64,000 nucleotides of DNA from Chamaea fasciata (GCA_029207755.1 JARCOQ010000001.1:89887637-89951636); one strand, 5' to 3'; positions 22,578 to 36,270 are shown, numbered from the stretch's first letter. The notes: generated by a model not told the origin, from the sequence alone. Program-made: numbers and translations.

Positions 22578-25559
22578 AACTGATAGATAAGATGTCAGTA
22601 TAAAATGTTCCTGCAGTTGCAGAAACAGTCACACAAGGCAGTCTCGCCATATTGTTTAGATAGTTAGATGATTTGCATGTAGTACAAAGGATGATGGATC
22701 CTGCCTGTGCAGGAATGGTAATATAGGAGCATTGGAGAGTTGGGTATGAGAATTAACATTCCAGATGACGCAGTTGTGAACACTACACTGATTTTCCAGA
22801 TTTTTAAAAGGCTGGTTTAAAGTGCTTTAAAGTCTGTAATTTTTGAGGCATGGACCCCCTCCTACAAACTGCTTTGAAGGCTCTGGTTATTTCAGAACCC
22901 CTTTTGCCTTCTAGACCAATGGCTCAGTCTGGCTTGGATAATATGTCTGTCTGTGCTAGGATGAACTTCACACTATCATAGTGTTTGGAAATCTCTTGCA
23001 CACCACCAAGCCCTCCTGCCACTTTGTGGTGCCACACCACTTCGTTGCTTTTGAAAAGATTTCCTGGCACTTTTTGCAAGCTCAAGGCCTCTTGGTTTGC
23101 AAGCCAGGTTGCCACTCATTTTCTGTTCAGGCTGGCAATTTGCCTTCTAACAGCTTCTAAAAGGAGGTTTTCACCTCCTCAATTTCCTAAGCATATAATA
23201 AAGCCTTTTAACAGAAGTAGTGGTGTAGACATATCTACTGTCACAATGCCACTACACACACGTAAGAAATAAAACACTGGGCTAATTAATGCTACTTTTT
23301 GTTGAAAGCCATCTTCTGTGACAGTCCTCCTTCCGTGAACTGCTATAGGCCTGGGCAGATCAGGGCACCCTTTTGCCTCCTGTCTCCTCAGTTTGCCGCC
23401 AAAGCTTATTTGAAACTTCATATAAGGTCACTGACCTACAGATGAGAGAATAGGTACAGCACCAGCCTACACCCCATGATGTATAGCTGTGATTCCCCAG
23501 AGCCTTGAGTGAAAATGTCTGCCTCCACATATGCTGCAGTCAGGGCTTCCTGCTCTGACATACTTTCATAAAATAAAAACACTTTCAATATGCGGAAATA
23601 CAAAGGCTTGTGTCCAGCAAAGCATTTGGGATCCTGACTCCTCATGTAGGATTTTAGCTTTCTCATAGAGTCCCAGCATCACACCAATGCCAGCAGTTAT
23701 TTCATTGAAAACTAATGACCTAAAAACTTTACTGGATTTGGCCTACTGTTCCTGTTGGCTTCCTGCGCCATGACTATAATTTTCAATCAGTTCTAATTTA
23801 AGTGACTTTTTATTATCTTCATGGTAATCACAAGGTTACAATTAACTGCAGCATGTAGTTTCCAAGAAAGAAGAACAAAATATTTCCCAGTAATGGCTAC
23901 CTGGGGACTACAAGAACAACCTAAAAATATTCAGAGCATGTAAAACCACAAAACTGTAAAGTTTTTTTTTTTCTAAGTAAAATTAATTGGATGAAGTTGA
24001 GCAATGAAAAATGTAAGTCAGACAGTAACAGAAGGGATGTCCTGGCACTCTGTTAAACTGCAAAATAGCCTCCTGATGGACAGGGTTGGAAGCATCATTT
24101 AGAGCAAAACAAGGCAAAGCACTGAATGAAGCACTGCATGGAGCAATGACCTTTCTGGTCATAGAGCACCACAAGCACTGGATGAAATACCCTTGTATTG
24201 GCATTTTAGCTGAACTTGTGGAACTGGTGTAGTGGTCTGTACTTCACCCATACCACATATGCCCATTATACTTCCTTTTGGAAAGGAGGAGGCTGGGTTA
24301 CCTGGAGTCAGAGCAGGAGGACCAGCAAATGCAGGTCTTGCTTTATGCAGAACAACAGAGCAGGCATGAGGGGCACTTCCAAGGATTTGGCAGACAGGAA
24401 GTATTTCCTTTCCTAGTAGCTTCAAGGCCCAGGGGCCTCCTTCATGTGTCACAAAGTCCTCTTTCCCAATAGGTGGCTGTCAAGCTTCCTGGGAAAGACA
24501 GATTCAGAGGATATCAAACAGAGACACCAGCTGTTAGGTAAGATAGTGCATCTGATTCTTCTGAATTGTCAATGGAAAATAAATTTCTACTTTGCTCCAG
24601 AGCTCTGTCTAGTCACCTCAGGTAACTGAAGCGATGAAGTTTCCATGGTTTCTCCATAGATGGTGTACTCCATAGATTCCCTGTAAAGAATTGATCCTAA
24701 TCTGATCCCAAGTTCTCCTTTGCTCAGATTTACTACTTAACACCCAATTAACATTCTTGATGTGATGTGATTGTCTGATTACCACCACTGTTATGTAATT
24801 GAAATAACTTAAACAACTGATGCCACATGGATAAGGACATCCCATTATCCCAATTATAGTCATCTCCTGAAGCATTGCACTGTTGTCAGGCCACCCCCCC
24901 AGAATGCCTGTAGGCAAGAACTACTGTGAAGATTTTATGAAAACATCTCTCTGGCTGCCACCTCAGCAGCACCTAAGATGCAGATGCATTTAAACATCTG
25001 CTCCATGCTCTCAGGTGACAAAGACATATGAGAGAGATAGCAGGCAATTAAAATTCAGTTTACAAGTGGGAACACTGGTTCAGCTACATAGATCACTTCA
25101 GAAAGAAACTTATTTTTCAAGGGAACAGCAACACTGTATAGTTAAGCAAACCATAAACTCTGGGGTTACCTTGAGAAGATGGATTGCTGAAATCAGTGTT
25201 TTTCAACATTAACCTTTTCCTTCTGGAAAGGTCAGTTCATGCCTCTATTCCACTGAACATGGGAACTTAAGAGCTGGAATTAATGTATCTTAGGAGCAAC
25301 CATCCCAAGAGGGGGCCCCGTCAAAGCTGTAACAGCATAAAACAAGGGATTTGTGTGTTTTTTCAGTCTGCCACATGTGGCTTTTAAAGTCACTAGTATA
25401 ATGCTCTTTTGGAAATCCCTTAGTGACAGCACACTTAATTTGTTCTACATTTAGGTTACCACTTCTCAACAACTAATAGGGGGGAAAGGGGTTTTGTTGT
25501 TTTTTTTAGCTCCAGAAGTAAGCAGAGATATTATGGTACTGCAAAGCAGCACACATAGC

Positions 25560-25910
25560 ATCTCCACACCTTAACCTTAAAGCGGCATCCTAGATTTGTG
25601 AAGATAAAGTGACGGCAGATTGGAGGCTTTTATTCCAAGGTTCTTGTTGAAGTGTGGAAACATTTTCAACCTTGAATAAGCATTTCCTTATACAAATGGC
25701 TTATTAGGCAAATAATCCCTCATTTCCTCATCTAGGTTTGATCTAAGAATGATCTTTAACATCATTAGGTTATTGCCCCTACTAACAGAATTAAAGTGCA
25801 TCAAATATCCTCCAGGTTTGCCAGCAATGACCTATTAGCAAATGGGGCTCAATGGTCATTATGTTCCTGCACACATAAGAGTCGACTCTTTTAAAATGCA
25901 GCCTTAGATG
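25560..25910. promoter_or_regulatory. Candidate conserved non-coding element (inferred)
   Basis: Repeat-free AT-rich stretch with clustered 'caaataat', 'aatgac' and 'cattagg' motifs and no reading frame. The texture resembles developmental enhancers in gene deserts, but conservation cannot be judged from one sequence. Confidence 0.2.
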
Positions 25911-26037
25911 ATGATACTGGGAAATTGCTTACCCTACTATAAAACATACATGCAAACCATGTAAAGAGTCTGTCAGAGAAATGTTCCTCTATAAAGTGTA
26001 ACTTAATCTTGCAGGTAACTGTAAGTATAACTTAATC

Positions 26038-26062
26038 TGACTAGTACTAGGTGTACTAGTCA
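26038..26062. repeat. Perfect inverted repeat (10-bp arms, 5-base loop)
   Basis: Arms TGACTAGTAC (26038-26047) and GTACTAGTCA (26053-26062) are exact reverse complements around TAGGT. Just upstream, 'aacttaatct' occurs twice (26000 and 26029). No flanking element explains it. Confidence 0.8.
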
Positions 26063-27607
26063 CTGAAATTGCAGGTTTTGAGTTTCCAAGCTTTCAATTA
26101 TTCCACTCCATTGGACTTTTATGGCTTTCTAACCCAAGCCCCTGGTCAGAGACACAAGGCAGCAGAAAAAGTGAAAACAGCAGAGGATGTGCAGGCTCAG
26201 GAGCACACTGATGGCATCACTGTGCCATCCTCCCGTCTGCTATGACAAGTGCCTTTACTCTGTTCCCTGAAATATTTTGGATTGTTGATGAGATTTGTTG
26301 ATACTGAATGTAATTTTTTGACTCACTTAAAAGGTTAAATTTTTTGAGGTAAAAGAAAAGAAAACCAAACAAGCCTTTCAACAAGCTTTGCTACTCTGGG
26401 CTAGGGTAAGCTTTGAAAAACATGTTTAAGAAAACAGTATACTTCTAATATGCCACACACCTCCTAGATTCTGTAAGGTCCATGCAAATATCAACTTTTT
26501 CAACACGTATCAGAAGCCACTAACTAAGTGATAAAGAGAGGAGGGCATTCCTAAAAACAGCAAGACTGCATAACAAAGTTCTTGTTATCTTCCACTGTTC
26601 GCAATTACGGCAGTGTCTCCCTTTTCATATGACTTGTTTAAGAAAATGCCTTCTCACCAGGCAGACGTAAACAAAATCCCCAGTTTTTTCAGCACAAGTT
26701 AAGTTTTCACTTGTTCTGAGAAGTTGAAAAATCAGTAAGCTAAGAGGAAAATTATATTATTCTTTTTTTAATCTAGTTTGCATTAGCACACCGACAAATT
26801 CTTAAGTCAAGATATTTTAAGGTCAGAATACTCATGAAGATACAATCAAGGCTCTGTCTGAAACTTGGAGGCAAAGTTAGAGCTAAGTTATTTGGGGGAA
26901 ATGAAAGAAAAGATTACAAAAAGGACTCAAAATGAGTCAGAGGGCAGAAAGATGACGGACCATGTTTGTTTAAAAATATGCCAATGGTACACAAAGAAAA
27001 ATGTGCTGTGAAAAAAACTGTACATACAGCAGTTGGCAAGAGTTTAATAATTTTGGTTTCTCACTGGACAAGTAAGCTAAATAATTCAAGGCACTTTCAC
27101 AGCTATTGAACTTAATTTGTGAGCCTATTGCTGATCTTGCATATGGTTCAGGGAAATCTGCACCAGTCCATATAATTATCACCTTCAATTCTAACTCTCT
27201 TACAGTTACAGCAGTTTGGGAATGTTCAGTGTGAAAAATAAGTTTTTTACAAAAGCAGAGCTGGTGAGATTCTGACTTTTCACATGATTCTTCACTCTTC
27301 AGTCATCGCTGCCTTTGTTTCTAATTATCTCACATTACAGAACAAGAAAAGGAATCCAGAGGCAAGTGGAAATCCCCTGTGCTGAGTGCTGTCCAGACAG
27401 CTAGAGAGTCCCTGTCCCAAGCAGCAGGAGAAACAGCAGCAAGCTTATAAAGGGTAGGAAAATAGCAACCGTTTCAGAATATTTTGCAGGGCTGGATTGT
27501 TGAAGGATTATGTATTATATCTACTGGAGCTGCCTCATTTTCAATTAATAAAGCTACATTAAAATGAGACCTATTATCACCACATTTGGAATAATGCAGA
27601 GCAAAAT

Positions 27608-27622
27608 CGGGGCGGGGGGAGG
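27608..27622 (+). other. G-rich tract, possible quadruplex
   Basis: The sequence reads cggggcggggggaggg, three long G runs in an AT-rich setting. Splitting the six-G run gives the four tracts needed for a G-quadruplex; folding is not shown. Confidence 0.4.
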
Positions 27623-28974
27623 GAAAGGCAGCAAAGCAACTGCTTACAATCAGCACACAAGCATTGGAAGATAAGAACAAAATACTAGGGGATGTATATC
27701 AAAGATCTATAAATATAACCTAGAGAAAAGAAAACTCGTGGGGCCATAGCTTGAATCTATAAATACCTTGAAAATATAAATATAAATGAAGAAAGGGAAT
27801 TACTGGATCTCAGCAGATGCTGAGACGCAGAAGCGGGCTAACGAGGAAGGAGTTGAGACTAAGCTCAGAGAGCGTTTCCAAACGCTAAAAGCAGTTGGAG
27901 CCCAAAAGACTATCAAAGAGGGTACCATTCTGCTAAAACACAAAGATGTATTCAGTGAGGCATTAGTGGGAAGAAATGCAGGCAGGGTGCAATCTTGCAA
28001 AGAGCAGAAAGACAAGCTGGCTGCCCAAGCAACCTTTCTAGCTCCCACATCTGTTTGGTGTCAGGAATGGCCTCAACCCTTGGGACAGGTGTTTACAGCA
28101 CTCAGGCTTCTTCAGTGTGATAGTAAAGTAGTAGCTGGAGAGCAAATAACCTCAGTGGTAACAAAATAGATATTGGAAATCAAAAGACAAATAAAATCCA
28201 AATTAACCTGGGGAATTTATGAAGAGTTTTGAGCTCAACTTCACCCCAGAGCATTAAAGCATTTTTTCTTTCGTTTTGTTGAGAGGAAGCTTGTAAACTA
28301 CTGACATGGCCCACAGATATTGTCACGTGGAGAAGCTGTCCTTGAAAACACAGGATGCACAGTTGAAAATGCAACATTGCATGCTGGACTGGCAGTCCCC
28401 CATGCCTGCCTGCAGATTAGGCCTGAAGGTAGCTTATTTTGTGCACATTACTCAGGGATAGGGGGGTTTGGGATCCAGTGTAGCATTTGGTTGAGTGGGA
28501 ACAGTGTAAGTATCCTTTGGTTTTCTGTCCATCTTCACTGGTATTGACAGTTACAGAAGGGTCAGAAGGAAGTTCAGGCTTTGGCCTTGTTTGCATAAAA
28601 CCTGCATGCAAGAGCACTGTTAATGAAACACTCCATATTAGGAAATCACATACTTGTGGTGCTCCATGGTATTTTAGCCCCATTTATTTAAATTTTAATT
28701 TCTTCTTTAAATGCAGGGCCTATTATTATACCTGAAAAAACAGGCACATCTATATTAGTGGTATAGGACCACTAATTTATTCAATTTCTTGTGTTTTTTC
28801 ACATCTGTATTAGCAACTGCAACATTGAAGAAAGAATTGTCAAATATAACACATCCAATTGTCTTGGCTACTAAATCTTGACTATTGACATTATTTTAGA
28901 TGTGTTACTGATTAAACAATGTTTTTGTAGTGCAAAATGCCAGGCTTGATAGAGAGCAATATAGCAGCCCCTCT

Positions 28975-29410
28975 GAGACCTGACAATTCCTAAGCACCTC
29001 AGTTCTTAGCATCTTCAATGATTTCCTGAAGATCAAGTCCCTTTAAAGGCTTTGGATCCTTTAAAGCTCAGCTAACTATAAACAGCATAGAAGAAGGAAT
29101 AATTCTCCCAGTTAAGCCTCCCACGGAGACTGTTCTCTGTGCCAGCGTACAGATGAATAGGCTTTGAATGCTAATTGTAACACTGTGTGTATTCTTCCTG
29201 AGCTAATCAGCTCACAGGGTAGAGACAAGCAACTTTTATTATCAATTCCATTTCAGCACACAAACCCTCCTGAAATGCTTTTCCAATAGCTAATTTAGAG
29301 ACCTCCCGTTTGCTTAGTTCAGCCTGTGCAAGGTTTGTAAACAAGCTGTGTTATTCAAGAGGAATTTGCTCTCTCTCACTGTCTCTCTTGCTTTCTCTCT
29401 CTTGCCTAAA
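28975..29410. promoter_or_regulatory. Candidate conserved non-coding element (inferred)
   Basis: A repeat-free stretch with several homeodomain-type cores ('gctaattgt', 'gagctaatcagctc', 'agctaattta') and a C/T-rich tail. It contains no supported reading frame. The cluster suggests an enhancer, by inference only. Confidence 0.25.
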
Positions 29411-31189
29411 GTATTAAGATCTAATGGAAATAGTTGCCTAAGAGAGGGAAGCAAAGCATGCTAATACCTATTGGCAAAGGCACATGTTCAATGTCTCAAG
29501 AGGTTTCATGTGCAACAGACAAGAAAACTCACTTGCAGACCTAAGTAGCAGTGTATCACTTGCTTTACAAAGTAAAAAATCACTCCAAAAAAGAATTATT
29601 TTCTCCATTTGATAGTGGAGTAGTCTTTACCATTAGAAGTTACGTAGAATTTTGGGGTTGTCCTTCACTTTGAAAAAAGATATTCCATATATGATCAAAG
29701 CAGTGATAACATTCAGATATAAAACCTCTCCTGGGAACCCTGCCAATATGAACTGTAGACAGCATCAAGCTGAATGCTAAGAGCTTCCCCACACTGTGTA
29801 TGGCTATTCAGGTTTGTATGGAATGGGTAAAGAAGTGCCATTGAAACAGAATACTACAAGTGACCACAAGAGCAACGTGGTGGAGTCACGTTCAGATGAG
29901 ATATTCTCTGCTTTTAAAACCCCAGTAAATGTGCTCCTAATCTGTTCAGAAGTCTGTTTTGCAAAACAAAAAGTACAGTTTCACAGAAAGAAGGCTTCTA
30001 ATGTTTCTGGCACTGCTCTGTTTTAAATCTTTGGGGAAAGAGACTGTAGACTGTGGAAAAATGAGCTTCTTTTATAAGCTCAAGTGTGTGAATAGTGGGG
30101 TAACAGTCCTCAGGGGAGAAAGAAACTTCAACCAACCACTCCTCTCACTTATACCCTCTCTTCCAAAAAACCCCAAAAACCACAACCAACAAAAAACCCT
30201 CACCAGCCGGAGAGAGAACTCCTTGTTTGAGATGAAGGGAGTTTTCTAATTTAACAGTATTCTTACTAAAGAACAAAGATCTTAATGTATCACTAGTGGA
30301 CTTTCAGAGACACTTTGTGTTCTCTCCTTACTGGAAGTTCATTTGATCCTTTTGTGTCTCTATTCCACTGTAATAGGTTGTTACATTGCTATTACACTCC
30401 TGTTCTGGACTGCACCTGGTGCTGCTGCTCTAACATACTACAGTCTGATGTGGGGAAAGCTATTTGCAAGTCTCTTAAAAACCCACATTGAGTCGAAGCA
30501 TGGGCAAACATTTTTCTGCCATGGAATTCAGATGCAAAACAGAGACTTAGTCTTCATATAAACCATTCACCAAATTCCCAGTTTATGCTGAGAGAAGGAA
30601 AACACTGAATGATCTAGTCTCTCTTGCAGCTGAATACACATTTTTAAAAGCCACTTAGTTCTTCAGCCACTCTGTAATCTATTTTGTTCAGCAGTGGAAC
30701 CGCATTTTTCAAAGGTCTTAATATTTTTCTTGAGCAGCTTTTGAAATGGGATGTGCAGATCAAACTCCCATTCTTCAGCCAGAGAGTAACTGTGGTTGCC
30801 ACTGACAGTATGAGTACCTCAGGAAATAGTATTCATGTCCCATATAAGTGACCCCTTTGTTTCTCATCCACATTGACTGTGTATTGTCACAGCAGCTTCT
30901 TACACAATACAAAGAGACTAAAGAGAATTTTAGTACTGCATGCAAATGTCATCTTGTCCTCACTTCAGACAAGGATCTCTTACATACATTTACTTTGGCT
31001 TGTTAGCAAGGAGATGAAAATCTCAAGCATCTCATAGCTCATTATTAATACATTGTCATGCTCTGCTGCTCACAAAGGACATGGAGACGCTGGCAGCAGG
31101 CCCCTTGAGACAGCAGCCTGATTACACAACCCCTGTACGTGGACAATTCCAAGCGACTGCTCAGAAGAAAGGACTAGTTACAGTTATTA

Positions 31190-32300
31190 ACAACATTTGT
31201 TAGGTACCAGTAGTGTTTGTGGTGCTCTACAAGACAAACACTGTCCTACTTTATCCTGAAGAACAACAGATGTCAAAAGACTCTTTTGAAGATGCAGAGA
31301 AAGTGACAAGTTACAATATTCCTGTTGGGTTTGGGTTTGCTTTCCACTTTTTCTCTTATCATTAAAGGGCCTGTAAATAAAACCAAAATAGTGAGGACAG
31401 GCTAGTGACAACAACTAATGAAATGTTCTTTGAGGAAGAATTTGAATGAGAAAAAAGAGGTACCCACATGCTGGGAGATAGCAGCCACCAAGAATGAAGA
31501 AAAGTGAACAGAGCAAAAGAGTTGGCAATGATGACTACATGAAAGGAACCAGACAGAGATTTGGCTTGGTGAGGTGTTGAGATGAAGCATTTCGCCTTGG
31601 AAGGGAGAGCCAGAAGATCCAAAGAAGTAAAAATACGTTTTGATTGTCAGGCTGAAAGTTGTTGTAGGAGGTGCATTTCTGACATAGCAGTAGGGAATAA
31701 TGAGGGTGTGTAGAAGGTGGAAAAAGGTTAGAGGTTATCATCAAATGCATGACACTCCAGATGAAAGAGAGTAGGATTTTAATGACATTACTTATAAATG
31801 TTTAAGGACATAGAACATTAAAATGAGTTTAGGACATGAATAGAAGGAGCCACCAGATGGATGAAGGAAGGGAAGGATGTAGTTCAGTCATGCTGTCACA
31901 CATCACTGGGGAAGGAAAAAGACAAGAAAAAGACCAGGAATAAAAGCTATTAGGAGAAAATAAGGTAAGTTAATGGGGAAAGCTTATGACAGAGCCTTTC
32001 CATCTTATTGTTAAAGTCAGTAACATTTGGAGGAAGAATGACAACAAGGCAGCTTAGGGAAAGAAACGAATGTCTCAAAGAGGGACTTGATGGGAGCAGT
32101 GGGACTTCTGCTTGAGAAATATTTGAAAAGTCTCTTGGAAATAATTCAGTACAGGCAGTCCCTCTGGCTCCTGAATGACCTTTCAAGACATTCTGTGGTG
32201 GAAGAAGCAGAAGCAAGATGCAACCTGTGGTTGCACATACATCACTCAAGTACAAAGGAGAAAATTACATAGTGGAACCAAAATAATTTATTGAGCACTT
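31190..32300 (-). repeat. Old purine-rich L2-like interspersed repeat
   Basis: The left part ('attaacaacatttgttaggt', then 'gtgctctacaagacaaacac' and 'tgtcc') follows the antisense of an ancient L2-type LINE 3' end, as in 'tattaagtgcc..caggcactgtacaaacacagtcc'. The remainder is purine-rich, with phrases such as 'aggagccaccagatgg' and 'gatgtagttcagtcatgctg' that I associate with the same class of old amniote repeat. The antisense C/T-rich frames here are compositional. The family name is tentative and needs a library search. Confidence 0.35.
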
Positions 32301-35300
32301 GTGAAAGCAAAAGAAGGAGCATGTGATAAGGAGACCAGGAGTTGCAGGGACAATAGACATGTCCATAACTTATGGGGTGTACCTGAATGGACAAAGAAAG
32401 GGGAACACACAAGGAGCGCTGAAAGAGCAGTGGCTGGTGACCACTGAAAATTCTGATAATAAACAGTCAGCTAAGACACAATTAAGCAGGTGTTTAATAT
32501 TCAGATGAGTTTCTTGGCATAGGATGACATCTCTGATGTTCAAACATGTTCTGGCTTCTTTGGAAAGGAGATGCCATGTGGATGCAACTATGAATTTAAA
32601 ACAGAAAAAGGGGAAAGTAGACAAAAAAAAGGCAGCCTACAAAACTGCATTTACCAGAGATAAGACTAAATACATTGCTTACTGGCATCATAGCTGAGAG
32701 GCTGCATGGTTCTTCTCTTCCCTTCCATTTTGCAGACTTTGACAAGAGTCGCACTTGCTCAAAGGAAATAAGCATCAGTATTAGATGCAATCAAAAGACA
32801 TGTCCATGCATTTGTTAGATTTACTCCATACCTGATGATGTAAAAGACTTCTTTGAAGTAATCTACAGAGCAGTACCTAGCAGATGCCACTTCGGCTGAA
32901 ATCAACAACTGAGGAATCTGGTAATTATAGCCTCAGATACTTCAGCCTGTGGTTCCTGGACCCCAGAGGATACATGGATTACTTCTAAGGCGTCTGTAAA
33001 AGCAAGAATCAGTAGGTTCAGATTTGCTGTACAGGATATGTATCTTCTGTAGAAATTTTAAGGAATATTACATAAATGTAATTAAGCATGCAATAGCTTC
33101 CTCTCTTCTTGAGTTTAAGGAAGATTTTATTTCTCTCCCTTCTTCCCCCAGGAGTATTCCATACTATTTAGAAAGCATTTGTTGAAAGACAAATTAATCT
33201 GTATATAAGATCCTAAGAATGAGATGGACATATGAGCTCTCCATTACTCTAGAAATAGACCACATGCAGTACTTAGATGTAGTCAAGTGACTCAATTCTA
33301 ATGAGACTATCACTGTGGAGAATAAAGAAAGTATTTATACTTTACTCCCCTAAATAATGGGCAGTCGCTCCTTTTTCTTTCCAAAACTGACAGTTTTATC
33401 AGCATTTATCCTAGTCCTTCATAGAATTCTCTCACTTCAGCAACTCCAAGGTTAATTCTGACAGAGAATGAACTCAGGCAGGACATGGGATTTGGTTTCA
33501 GAAAAGAGGAAGGTTATATTAACCATACCAGCAAGTGTTCGACTACTCCCCTTATTCTCAAATTTTTAGTTTGCCTAAAAAGAAGGTCAGAGGAAGAAGA
33601 TTTGCAGATATATTGTTTCACATCAGGGGATACACTTCAAATCAACCCTAGGAGTAGTCCGAGGACCATAATAAACCCCACAGTTTTCATCTGACTGTTA
33701 ATTTCTGCATGGCATTCTGCATGCAAATAGAAGCTCACTCTTCTTGCTCCAAGCCAAGTAGAAACCATTAGTTTCTCAGCAGGACATACCCTGAGTTCAA
33801 TGCCTCACTGCTGAATCTGTCCAACTACTAGGTTGTTGCAGTGTGAGCAAAGTGAGCATGCACTTGCCTTCAAAACACAAATGAAATACACTCTTTTTGT
33901 CCCTGGGCAGAACTACTTGCTCCTCTGATTATCAGAAAAGGATTAATACTACTTTTCCTCAGAGCAGTTAGAGAAGGAAAAAAAAAAAGATGCATTTCAA
34001 GATTAAGAGTTAGATATTTTTATTATGCCATGCAATTTCCCCTTTTTCCTTCCACAGATAGCATTCTCACTTTATACAACACACTTAAGTCAGTTTTGAG
34101 CATAAACTTATTGTTCTTTCTTCTTAAAATAGGGGCAATAGGAGACAGCAAAATACAGGTGTATAAGCTCTAGTGAAGAACTTGCAGTTTGCTGTACACT
34201 ATTAACAAAAACTGAGTGACTTCCCCAAATGCCTAACAACAGACACTGGACTGTATAAGACAGTTATATATGCTTTAATCATGGAGAGCCCTCTGAATCT
34301 GCGTGTTTGGCCTGAAGGCTACTAAGGAATGTTTAAAGGAAATATATGAGAGGCAAGATCAAGTAGATGAATGAACATTAAAGGGAAGAAGGGGATCATA
34401 TTTATGTAATTCACATAAGTTGCTTCAAGTATGACTTCAAACAGTATCATCTTTTTTTCCTACTTTCATAGGAGTAAAAGGGAAATTCTCTTGATTTTAT
34501 ATGAAGGATGACACGTCCATTGTATCTTTGTCATGTAAAAAAACAGCTTTCAAGCAACACTCTATAGTAATTTATTTCTGCTTTTTCCAATTAAAGAGAA
34601 CTAAAGTGACACATGTAATTTCTTGTAGGTAAAGGTGCATAATGACTTTCCATTGGAAAGTCAGGGAAGTCTGTTGGTGGGTGTAGAAAGTTCTAAAACT
34701 CTTTGCCTGTGTTTAAGAGGCCCACTGTCTTCCACAGGCAATGCCAAGAATTTGTAAGAGAGCTCTCTACTGTCCTTGAGTTCAGGGGTTACTCAGAGCA
34801 TTGTCTTATCCAGAGAGGATATTGCAAGCCATAGCAAAGGATGGCATCTTTGACAAATGGTAGAGTCAGAGAATGTTCTCTCTGGATGACAATCATACTG
34901 CCATTTTCAAAGTGGGAAAAACCTCATAATGTTCCTCCAAGCCTCCAGTTTTCACCCTTGGAATCTAACCAGCATGACTATTGGCATCATGGGGGCTACA
35001 TCTGTGGATTAAGGTGGTCAGTAAGGCATCCAAACAGAGGAGACTGCTCTGTACAGCTGGCTGCAGATGTAGTTTACGTCTGGCAGGATTCACTACTGCA
35101 CAGCCATACTGATCTGAGTTCTAAACATCTACTCAAATACAGCAAAATTGCATCAGAGCACTATAACTCTAAAAAATCTCTCAGAAAACAAAGAAAAAAA
35201 CCCCCAAAAATCCATTCCAGTAAACCTGAGTGCTTCAGTTGCCTGTAAGTTGACTACAAGCAACAAAACAGTTTAATGTAGTCTCACAACAAAATGAGTC

Positions 35301-35329
35301 TGTGCAACCAAAGGCACCTTTTTGATACT
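32301..35329. other. Unique sequence, no supported gene
   Basis: AT-rich sequence with no recognised repeat. The 135-codon plus frame at 34841-35248 has no domain and low-complexity Lys/Pro content at its C-terminal end. Confidence 0.55.
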
Positions 35330-36270
35330 GATGTAGCACGGGCTAACCAAAGGTGACACACAGCTGGATCTGCTTGTCACTAACAAGGAAGAAGGAGTTG
35401 GAGATACGGTAATCAGTACTAGCTTTGGCAGTAGTGGCCATGGAATAGTGAAGTTCAAGGTCCTGACAAGTGTGAGGGGGGACAGCAGCAGAGTACTCAG
35501 GTGAGCAGGCTTCAGTTTATTCAGGGTGGGTTCTAGTTGGAGGCAGTTTTCAAGGGCCAAGAATCTCTGTGAATTTGGTAGACCTCCAAGGACAGCACCC
35601 TTTGAACATATGAATGATCTCCCCTGAAATTCAGGAAGACAAGCAGATTCTTCATGTGACTTTTGCTAAGCAGAGAACTTGAGATGAAGCTTCAATGTGA
35701 AATGGCAGTATATAGGAGGTGGAAGCAGGGACAGGCTATGAAGAATGAATTTACAAATATTTTCTGGGCATGCAAGGACAACACTAGCAAAGCTAAAGCT
35801 TACTCAAAGTTGACTCCAGTAAGGGGTATCAAGGGTGACAAGAATCCTTAGTATAAAAACCCAAACAGTGGAACTGTGGGACCTTTGTTACATGGGGTAT
35901 GTGACAGCAAGCCCAAACATGGCTGGATTATGCAATGTCTTCTTTGCCTCAATCCTCTCAAACAAGATTTCGCAGGCTTCACTGTTTAGGAAAAAGGGTT
36001 CAAGAGTAACAACTAACAGCAGAAAATGAGGATTACAAAAGGAAACAGGCATAAAGTGAAACAAGAGAGTTCCAGACTGGCTATAATGAAAAGCTATTTT
36101 CCCCACAGGAACAATGGATAACACACTGGTCACAAAGGTTTTGTAGTCTTCAGCCTTGGAGTTTTCCAACATTCAGCTTGTTAAATCCCGGAGAAATCTG
36201 TTCTGATCCCTCAGCTGGCCCTGTTTTGAGCAGGAGGTTGGACTGGAGACATCCTGTATTATCATATGAT
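35330..36270 (+). mobile_element. CR1 LINE with an internal gap
   Basis: The left part translates to pieces typical of the end of the CR1 endonuclease and the start of the reverse transcriptase: LDLLVTNKEEGVGD at about 35353-35395, RRWKQGQ followed by KAKA at about 35715-35800, and a CNVFFASILSNK segment at about 35930-35965. From about 36085 the sequence jumps to the 3' end, with 'cacaaaggttttgtagtctt' and 'gagcaggaggttggactgga' at about 36228-36247. The catalytic reverse-transcriptase core and C-terminal domain are missing, so the copy is internally deleted. Stops and frameshifts disable the rest. Confidence 0.82.

Larger units (their letters stand above)
22578..31189. other. Gene-poor sequence with candidate non-coding elements
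   Basis: No convincing gene. The plus frame at 27786-28169 (127 codons, starting MKKGNYWISADAE) is charged and Lys/Glu-rich but matches no family I know, and its start context is weak. A C/T-rich microsatellite-like run lies at 29366-29405. Candidate regulatory elements, a hairpin and a G-rich tract are listed separately. Confidence 0.55.

Noticed and set aside
24890..24900. Short C run as a regulatory or quadruplex site
   Set aside because: A single C run is not enough for any structured element.
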